From assembly GCA_027382625.1 (NCBI GenBank), contig JAJKFJ010020785.1, positions 1 to 29,583 of the forward strand: a stretch of DNA of 29,583 nt, given 5' to 3'. Shown one piece after another: positions 1 to 8,100 of this stretch. The DNA comes from Tetmemena sp. SeJ-2015 (Eukaryota; Ciliophora; Spirotrichea; Sporadotrichida; Oxytrichidae). Positions within the stretch are counted from its first letter, which is position 1, and each line of letters starts with the position of its first letter. Position numbers and translations under genes: made by a program. Under the pieces are notes generated by a model, which was not told the DNA's origin, ran no database searches, and saw only the letters and a list, made by a program, of their open reading frames with translations.

Positions 1-270
1 AAGAAAGTGACATTCAAGCTTGCTTTCAACGCCTAGTAGTTTTATGATGCAGACAATTTTACTAACGCAGAAGAACTTAATCTAAATGAGGTCATTCTTA
101 AAGCGGGACAAAGAGGGAATAGTAGCAAAAATCTGAAAATACTCAGCACAAAGGATATAGAGAGGGCGCTGAAGGGGGAGGCTGAAATAAGGTACGAAGA
201 TTTCATCAAAGTATTCTAATAAGAAGATGGGGAAAAGATGGACCTATTAAAAAGAGACACTCAACTTTGA
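1..270 (+). CDS. 3' end of an EF-hand-like protein gene (partial)
   Basis: An open frame enters from the window edge in frame 1 and ends at TGA 268-270, giving 89 codons with four in-frame TAA/TAG read as Gln. The tail includes IERALKGEAEIRYEDFIKVF, which has the spacing of the exiting helix of a degenerate EF-hand, as at the end of calcium-dependent protein kinases or calmodulin-like proteins. No intact calcium loop is seen, so binding cannot be claimed. No IES is apparent here. The N-terminal part and the family lie outside the window. Confidence 0.6.
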
Positions 271-1765
271 ATTAATTAAATTACTTAAGAAATATTTGTC
301 CCTAGATTTCTATTTATTTCTTCTCTAAAATTATGCTTTATATCAAAAATATATATTAATATTTTCTTTGCCAATTATGAAGGAAGTTCACATTTTATAG
401 CTGATATAACTTTCTCTTTTATTGGTAATAAATACTCTATTTCAAATTCAAAGCATTTGCAATGTTTTATCCAAGTCGACACAGTTAAATAACAAATATA
501 ACAACAGAACAGAACAAATATTATCTACAAAAAATGAATACAAGCTAAAACTTATCTTAAAAATATCTTTAAAACTTTAAAGAAATATTAAGGTTTTATG
601 TGATTTGTTTTGTATACTTAATCTATATATGAAAGAATAATTTAGCGATAGCTAATCTAGTTGATTGCTAGAGGATTCTTCCAATAATACAGAAATTATT
701 TTCTATTAGAATTTGAGAATTTTTAAAAATTCTTTTTAAATATTTAAATTTATCTTAAAATTAAAATAATTTCCTTCAAAATTTTCAGTATTCTTGGCTA
801 ATAAATTGACTTTTAATTTTGTACAAATAAGATGAAAAAATAAAATATATTTTTTTTTGAAAATAAGCATTTCTCAACTAATTTCAATAATTTACTATAA
901 TAAATAAATCTATATTTTTATAGTTTGATTGATTGATCATTAAATATTAATTATTAAGAGAATTATTTTTAATATATGCTATATTCTCAATTCCATTTGA
1001 AGAATATAAATACTAAAAAATTAGATCTGTTTGATTTCTTCTTTTTGTATTACAAATTTTACGTTGTAAAGTTTTTCTTTATAAATTTATGCACATCAAA
1101 ATAAATCGATAACGGTGAGTGGTTTTCATTTGCTAATGAGTCGAATTCTACACTGCATTCAAATTTATAAGATTAAATAAAGAAGTGATAATAAATTTGA
1201 TGATGATATAGATAGACCCATAAACTTTTAATAGTAGTTATCTTTATAAAGCGCGTGTGCATAATAAACTTTGCTAACAACCCTTAACAGAGTTTTAGTG
1301 ACCATTTATTTCCCGGTCTTAAGCCAGTGTAACTGGTTGCGGGGAATGAACTTATTCGAGATTCTGAACCCGTTCCTTTCCAAATTAAAAGTTTGATTAA
1401 CCACCTACAAGATATAATTATCAATTAACAGTTATGAAATTATAAACCATCACTTCGTTTCTAAAATCAAACAGATCCTTTCTGTAAAATTTGCTTGGAA
1501 AATAACTGATAGTGTATTTAAAATTATCAGGAGTTGAGATTTAAGGATCTAGTCAATCATAGAATTGAAAGCAAGATGGAGTTTGTAGAGTGGAGAAATG
1601 TGTAAAATGAACATATCTTTTCCTAAGATCTAGAAGGGTAAAATTATTTCTAGACTCTATCCATTTGAAAGTGTGTTTATCAAATACTAATCAATTATCC
1701 TAATCATCACTATTAGATCTTAATCATTCCTTTAAGAAAGGATTAGTTAGAGAGAATAAATAGTT
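271..1765. other. AT-rich spacer between convergent gene ends
   Basis: About 1.5 kb without a convincing reading frame in either direction under the TGA-only-stop code. It should hold the 3' untranslated ends of the two flanking genes plus germline-limited DNA. The one distinctive part is a GC-richer island around 1240-1390, listed separately. No telomere-like C4A4 run, transposase frame or tRNA was recognised. Confidence 0.6.
1310..1346. other. GC-richer hairpin, possible structured RNA
   Basis: A 7-bp stem (1322-1328 with 1332-1338, one G-U pair, 3-nt loop) sits inside an outer TTCCC/GGGAA pairing (1310-1314 with 1342-1346). The surrounding 150 bp is less AT-rich than the rest of the spacer. 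It matches no RNA family I can name: no U1-U6, SRP or tRNA motif was found. It could be a small RNA gene, an isolated piece of another locus, or chance. Confidence 0.2.
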
Positions 1766-4700
1766 TCAAATATCAACCTATTCATCAGGAGACTCTTCCT
1801 CGCTCATGATATCAGACTCCTCTCCTCCACCTGACTTGCCTGCCTTTCTTGCCTCTTCTTCTTGCTCCCTTTCTAATTCCTTCCTTCTCTAAGCAGATAG
1901 TAGTCGTCTCTCATTTCTTGTCCCATCCTATCAAAGTAACCGATCAAGTGATCCAGAGGGTCAATTTCTCCAAAGATTATAAACATAAGCATGAAGTTCT
2001 AATTGAGTTTAAATTTTAAAGATATCCTCTGGGTTGCCAGTAAGAACATCCTCATCAGTGAACTTCTCAAAGTCCAGTTTATCAGTCAACTCCATAATTC
2101 CCTTAGTGAGGGTGGGGATGATCTTGTCCAGGAGATACTGTCTTATTGGGAGTGATTTGGTGTCAAGCAGGAAGTGTTTCTTCTCTTCTATTTTAGCTAT
2201 TCTGTTGTTCACACGCATCCCTCCTGCCATCCTAGTTATTTTATTAGAAATAAATATCTTGGATATAAGTTGCACCTGTTGCTCCAAAGCCCTTAGCTCC
2301 GAAGCCTTTGCTAGTAGTAGCCTGCTCAATCTTCAGTTTACGTGAAAGCTCCTCTCGATCTCTGGTCTCCTTGTCCCTTCTTTCCTTCTCATCTCTCTCC
2401 TTCAATTCCTCTTATCTTTGCAGTTTCTCAATCAGAGCTTTCTCATTCAAAAGTAAGATAAGACAAATAAAGGAGAAATCTTTGGTTTATTTATTGTCCT
2501 CGCTCACATACAGATAGTCCAAGAATTTGTAAACCTGGAATACTTGATCCTTAGTAATTTTGTAAATGTCATCCAGTTTCTTGCCCATTGTGTCTATCTC
2601 CACAATCTTAAAATATTTTTAATCTACTATTCTTAATCTTCATGTTGAGTTATGGATTCTAGACCTTAAGATCTCTGTAGAAGTCAATCAAGCCGTGCCA
2701 GCTGTTGTCATACTCATTCATGCGTCTTTCAAAATCTGCCTCTGTCACATTTGGGTCTGGGGTTTCATGCTATTGCACTTTAAACCTCTGCAGACTGGCC
2801 TCCTTACTGCATTTGAGATGAATCACGAGATGTGGTAGCTTCTTGAGATGGATCTTTGCGTTTTCCAGTTTATCAAAAAGTCCATCCTCCTCGTCAAAGT
2901 CTTAGTCCACAGACTTAATAGAGAAGAACATTCTTTTTGCCTGAGCCTCATTCTTAGGGAAGTTATCGTAGATCAACTATTAAATGAAAGTCTATAATAA
3001 ATTGATCATGCCCTTGGTCTTGTAGAGCTATGCCTTGAGGATAAATCTAACAACCTCTCCCACTACTTTGTCAGGAAACTTGATTTGGAGCTTCTCCCTG
3101 TCTAATTCAGCACCCTTTTTCTTTTAAGCGTTGTGTTCTTCAATTATCTTATCCTTCATTTCCTCTTCCTTATATACAATATCCACTCTCATCTGAATAA
3201 TTCAAATAATTGCAAGTCTATAATAGTCTTAACCTTTTTGTGAAGCTCAGCAACTTTAGCCTTTGCTTTATGGCTTTATATCTGAGACTCAATTGCACTT
3301 TGCTCCTTCTTCACCATATCAAATAAGTCTTTCAAAGTCATGCGAGGCACTTAAAGCAGCTTCTTGAGAGACTTCGCCAGCTTGGACTTTCCAGATTTTG
3401 GAGGACCGAAAATTGAAATCCTAATTGGCTCGAAGCCTCTGTACTCTGAGAACTCCTCTTTTATAGCATCGATGTTTTTGACGATGCCATCTCTGCAGTG
3501 CCAGGGGAAATTCTTGCCAAAAAGCTTACTCGGTCTCATTCTTCAAATTAATCTATAACTCATTATCATTGCAAGATCTATGTTGAGGTAGTCACTCCAC
3601 TCCTCTGAATAGACTTCTAAAATATCCACTTGCTGAACTCTCTTCTCCTTCCCATTGGATAACGCCTCCACTAGCTACCTCTGGGTTATCTTTCCCTCAT
3701 CAACTGCAAGCACATATTGGTACAAAGGCCCTCTATGTTGCTCAATCTAACCTCCATGTGGGTGAGCAGCAAACTAGCTATGTCCGTGGCTCAAAGTCAA
3801 GTTGATTGAATTGTTAAGTGCGATGGTTGTATTTTCCCTTTCAAAGATTATCTTCTTTATCAATCTTGCAGCATCCTTCACATGAATCATTGGCAGCTTG
3901 TTTGATCCATCCCCTAGAACGGGAAGAGTAGCTCCAGTCCAAGATTTTCTGAAGTGCTCATATAAAGTACGTTCACCGTGTCCGTATAAAATACCCAGAC
4001 AGACAACTAGTGATCTAATGCTTGGCTGAAACTTTGGTAGCAATATGATAAAAGAGATAAATTTTTGATTAAAGCTATAGAACGAGATTTTCAATGTGCT
4101 TGAGCTTTGCAAATCTGGTGGAGGGCTTAAATATTTTAATGATTAATGTGGGCATTCGGCTCATGTAATCCTCATCTAGAAGATCTGTGGTGAGTAACCG
4201 TTCCCTATCCTCAGGACTTAGCTGGTCCATATCTCTTTATAAGGCAATTCAATAAGATTATATCGAATTCCGAGTTATCAGTCATCACATCTATCTCTTT
4301 GGGTTTCTTAGGTTCGGTTGAAGCCCAACTCATGACAGAGGAAGTCACTATAAAGGTGATTGGCTTATGCAGGCCATTCTGCTGCTCTTTCAAAAACTTA
4401 ACTATCGAGTCTACATCATCGCTGCTACCGAAGTTCACATCAAACACCACCACATCTGAAGATAAGATACTGGAGTATTGTATATCTTTAAGATAATTGA
4501 ATTTCTCAAATTAACTCTGAGTGAATAATAGATTGCCTTCTTCTTGTTCTTGCTTACCACTTTAGTGATACCTTAAGGGGTCTTCGCATTTTCATTTTCT
4601 GAAAGGGTTCCCACAATCTTATGTGCTTGGAAAGTATCACTGTCAATTGAAAGATTGTCGTTTCTTATTTCCTCAACTATGGCCTGACCCAGAATTGTGT

Positions 4701-4887
4701 TCGCATTGTTGATGAATATCCTCAAAGGCTAAGTCTCTCCAAGAGGACGAGGCTATGCAGGAGAAGCGTTTGCATCTAACTTTGGCAGCTAAGCTGGTGT
4801 TATTGATTTCTTCAGGTTCGATGCCGCTTGCTGATTCGCAGGGCGGTTTGAAGCTTGATGGTTGTAGTTTCCGAGTTGTGAAGCCAT
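1766..4887 (-). CDS. AK7: adenylate kinase 7-like protein (SDR-like + AK + Dpy-30), interrupted by IESs
   Basis: Start ATG 4885-4887, stop TGA 1766-1768. After removal of 10 IESs and 2 introns it reads 902 residues (human AK7 is about 720). Domain order matches AK7. An SDR/epimerase-like part comes first (RIFINNAN near residue 56, FIVTSSVMSW near 165, GDGSNKLPMIHVKDAARL near 281). The adenylate kinase core follows, with P-loop GPPKSGKS at 442-449 and MIYDNFPKN near 561, equivalent to the kinase DGFP motif but with N for G. Next is a charged coiled coil (about 705-750), then a Dpy-30-like motif (RQYLLDKIIPTLTKG near 801, PLDHLIGYF near 847). The tail is acidic. AK7 acts in ATP/AMP exchange in motile cilia; that role is inferred from the family. 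The neighbour at 5156 is divergent, 268 bp away. Confidence 0.93.
1886..1908 (-). other. IES 23 bp, pointer TCTC
   Basis: TCTC at 1886-1889 and 1909-1912. Removal links ...MGQEMR to RKELEREQEEEARK and avoids a premature TGA. The insert is short and not AT-rich, so a local indel is an alternative. Confidence 0.5.
1972..2017 (-). other. IES 46 bp, pointer AAAGAT
   Basis: AAAGAT at 1972-1977 and 2018-2023. Reading through the AT-rich insert hits TGA. Excision joins ...NPEDIF to GEIDPLDHLIGYF inside the Dpy-30-like motif. Confidence 0.92.
2234..2267 (-). other. IES 34 bp, pointer AGTT
   Basis: AGTT at 2234-2237 and 2268-2271. Excision shifts the frame from ...GFGATGAT into RMAGGMRVNNRI, which runs on into the Dpy-30-like motif. 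Confidence 0.85.
2445..2492 (-). other. IES 48 bp (in frame), pointer ATT
   Basis: ATT at 2445-2447 and 2493-2495. The insert is AT-rich and would add a hydrophobic run inside a charged coiled coil. Excision gives YVSEDNEKALIEK. The pointer is only 3 bp. Confidence 0.6.
2604..2634 (-). other. IES 31 bp, pointer AATCTT
   Basis: AATCTT at 2604-2609 and 2635-2640. Excision restores ...QNPQLNMKIVEIDTMGKKLD. Confidence 0.92.
2971..3003 (-). other. IES 33 bp in the adenylate kinase core, pointer GATCA
   Basis: GATCA at 2971-2975 and 3004-3008. In-frame AT-rich insert; excision restores KTKGMIYDNFPKNEAQAK, the conserved DGFP-like segment. Confidence 0.9.
3193..3233 (-). other. spliceosomal intron, 41 nt
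   Basis: On the minus strand it starts GTTAAG and ends TTCAG. Removal joins AELHKK to MRVDIVYKEEE in frame; reading through meets TGA. No pointer-like repeat flanks it beyond AG. Confidence 0.82.
3535..3558 (-). other. IES 24 bp, pointer CTCATT (or 30 bp with TCATT)
   Basis: CTCATT at 3535-3540 and 3559-3564. A second phase, TCATT at 3536 and 3566, would excise 30 bp. Both remove an in-frame TGA and link YLNIDLAM to RPSKLFGKNFPW. Confidence 0.85.
4039..4072 (-). other. IES 34 bp, pointer AGC
   Basis: AGC at 4039-4041 and 4073-4075. Excision joins HIENLVLQL to PKFQPSIRSLVVCLG. Confidence 0.8.
4123..4149 (-). other. IES 27 bp, pointer GGGC
   Basis: GGGC at 4123-4126 and 4150-4153, flanking an AT-rich in-frame insert. 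Excision gives DYMSRMPSTRFAKLKH. Confidence 0.85.
4229..4259 (-). other. IES 31 bp, pointer ATATC
   Basis: ATATC at 4229-4233 and 4260-4264. Excision joins TDNSEFD to MDQLSPEDRERLL and avoids TGA. Confidence 0.92.
4517..4557 (-). other. spliceosomal intron, 41 nt
   Basis: Minus-strand donor GTAAGC and acceptor ACTCAG. Splicing joins GITKV to SQFEKFNYLKDIQYSS in frame. Same length as the other intron of this gene. Confidence 0.82.
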
Positions 4888-5155
4888 TAACTTGCTTTAA
4901 ATTTCGATAATTTATTTTCAAAGATTAGCAATCTCACTATATCATCATTATCATAAGCACATAGTTGGAAAAGATTTAGAACGTTATCAAATTATATCTG
5001 AGTTACTTTCTGATAGAAGGAACGTTTTAATTCGGAGATTTATTCGAAGTCTCCTCCTTCTTCGTGTTATTGAGTTTATCATTTATTATGCTTGCTTTGA
5101 GATTCGGCAATTTATTTTATTAAATCAGCTTAGCCCTAATTTCTATAAACCAAAA
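4888..5155. promoter_or_regulatory. 268-bp divergent intergenic region
   Basis: Lies between the start codons of the AK7-like gene (leftward) and the 5156 gene (rightward). It is AT-rich with no clear reading frame. It must contain both 5' ends, and either a shared promoter or the breakpoints that would separate two nanochromosomes. No specific element was recognised. Confidence 0.5.
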
Positions 5156-8100
5156 ATGAAAAACAGCCATATTTAGAACTAGCTTAATTTCTCCACTTCA
5201 AACTCTGAGAATAAGCCAGGGCCATTTTCAAAGTAGGCTTTAGAGTCTTCTACTTTCTTATAATGAGACAGTAATACTAACTCTAATCAGTCCTTGATGA
5301 GTAATTTGACCAAGAAAACTCCACTAGGCTAAAAATATAGTTTAGAGAAAGATTAAGAAAGTAAAGCTGGCATCAATAGTAGGAGCCAATTTTCTCAGCT
5401 TTAACTTTAAGGACAGCCAAATTTACTCTAGTAAAGCTGACTGTAGTGACCTCTACCTTTTAATCAGTATTAGTTTCAAAACAACTCTAGCTTGAATACA
5501 ACCTAAAGCAATCAAAGTTAAGCTAAGCAGGGTAACTCAGAATATTATGGGGGAGCGAATACTTCAGGCCTGAATCTCCCAAGCATAAATAACTCAAGGC
5601 AGTAGATTTAATAAGCCAGTAAGATTCTTGGACTAGGAGGGACGGAGAAAGTAAGGACTGGTACCCATCATAATAACAAAAGTCTTGGCCAATTATCCAT
5701 CATGAACTTAATTTTATGATGGTATTTGAATTTAAGTATATATTTTTAACTCATTTGAACTTGAATAACTCCAACTTATCCAGTGTTAATCAAATTCATC
5801 AGAACAACAGCCAGAAACCAAGTCCAGAAAGGAATACCTTAGGATTGAACAACCCTCTTTAGAGAAACTTTGCATCTATGCTTCCACCAAAGCATCCATC
5901 TGATTTATGCTAAAAATAGTTTATATTTATGCATCTGGTCAAGCCGTTTACTCTAGTTTGCTTCAAAGACAGAATTAATCTGGTTAGCTGACAGGCAATT
6001 AAAAGTTACTTGATCATCATATATTCAGTATAATTATTTTGAGAGTTCCTGTTAAGTCCCAACTTGTAGAATATTCTCGCAAACAGTCAGCTCAACTAAA
6101 GCTCACTCTCTCAGCAAACTTCTCGTTCTAAGTCTTATTTTACAGTGTATTTTTTTTATTTGATAGTCTGTTGCTGACTAGAATAAGACTAATGAATCTT
6201 GAATTTGCTTATTTATCTCTATTCAATATGAGAGCACTTTGAGTGGGAATGCAAATAAGTTGCTAAGCGAAGTTCAAAAAGAGAATGAGCTTCTTGCTCT
6301 GAGGCATAAGCTAAACTTTCTGCACTAGAACAGATTCCTGGCCAGCGATAAGAGAGACGGAACCACTATGCTTTTAGAACTGAGAAACCAGGCTGCTGCT
6401 CAAAGAAATAGAACCTTCGCAAATGAGGGAGAAGAGGTGTCTTCTGCTTCTTAAGGTTTGGCTTTCAGCAGAGCTATCCAAAAAAGATACGAATTCCAAA
6501 CACATTCAAAAAACTCAGCCCATGAAGGAAGTTCATCTTTGGTAAAAATCAGAAAGGGTAAATACTAATCACTCCTCTAAACAACAGATTAAAAATGAAA
6601 TATTATCCCCTTATAATCAATGAAAGGAATTCATCAGGCTCTCCTGAAAGTAGGCAGCTAAATCAATCTTTCTTTTATCTCTATGCAATTCATTTGCAGG
6701 TTCTAGCTTCTGAGGAGGCTGTGAGCAGGAATAATGTGCGTGCCAGTTTAAATATAAACCCTCTGAATTCCAATAAGTCAAACTACTCACTTAAAAATCA
6801 GTCGAAGCAACAATCTCTTTCATCTTTACCTATCAGTCATATCTCCTTTAAATTTTCATTTTTCGAGTCCAAGCTTCAATAAAGTGGAAGAATAGGAGTC
6901 TGGCAAGATAGGTGAATTTAAGGCTGTAGAAACTTTAAGATAGTCCAAAGCAAGTAATCATAATAAAGATTCCACGAGGATGAGCGTGCAGCAGTATCTC
7001 AACAATATGAGCAGGTGATCCCTGAACAAGTCACTCCACTCTGCTATCAACAATCCTAACAGAGGCTCATAGCAGCTCGAGCAGTCCCTTCTCTAAAAGT
7101 TAAAGCAGTTTGCTCAAGCACCCACTCCCACCAGCCTCAGTAAATAAGGAGGCAGTGTCAAGAGTCTTAAGTTCAGTTTCAGGAAAGATCTAATTAAGGT
7201 TTTTAGGGTTTCCCTTTTTACATAGTATTTTATCTGGAAGAGAGAGGAGGTGAGGGTTTGGGAAATCCAAGCGAAAGCAAGCTGAATAAACTACTTAGAT
7301 CTATCATGAATAACGAGAATACATCTATCGCTTAGAAAGCACTTATCAATTCATCAGCTCAGTCCACTCTTTCTAAATAGAGCCCTCCACAAAATAAGAA
7401 CTCTCTTCTTTTCAAATTAATGAATTATTTTGTTTGATTAGTTGCAGTTGATTTAATTTCAAGTCCCCACAGCTTAACTACAGCTAGAATCCGTACAACA
7501 AGCCTCCGATCTTAAACGCACCCTCAAGCAATATAAGCAAAATCATCTCATCTAGAGGAGTGCTTGGTGAAAAATTGAGACAACAGTTCGCAGAACAGTT
7601 CCAAGCAGACTCAACTGCAGTTTACTAATTATCCTTAATTTCGCAGTTTTTCATTCAGTAGGAGGCGATAGATCTCTTCTTCCAGATTTATCAGAGGCGA
7701 GTAAGTTTCCAATCACCCCTGGAGCTGGAGGTAAATTCTTGCAAAGCTACTTGGATATGAAGATAGGCCAAAACCAAAATTTAGCTATTGCTATAAGCAA
7801 TAATATATTTTAAAGTAGGAGGGAATTATTTCTTATTTTGAATAGCACGCTATCTCCTCAGATGATGAGCGCAGGTGGAAGAAGTGAATCTCAAAGCCAG
7901 CTTGCAATAAACAAGCCTCCTTTGAATAATTTATAAACAATATTTGATCTGAATAAGAACTCTCCAAGTCCCAGCTAGCCTCCAAGCTAAAACAAGATCT
8001 ACAATAATCTTGATCAGAACAAGACTAATTCAATAGAGCTCATTAGAAAGATCAGGAACATCTCAACTTAAAGTAAAAAAGTTATAAGAAAAAGTATTTA

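Noticed and set aside
2034..2345. Plus-strand open frame opposite the AK7-like gene
   Set aside because: It is antisense to coding DNA with strong domain homology and has no plausible protein character; the same holds for 3364-3558 and 4299-4496.
6145..6166. 22-nt intron GTGTAT...GATAG
   Set aside because: It would keep the frame, but the AGTCT pointer pair 34 bp apart explains the same junction without an unusually short intron.
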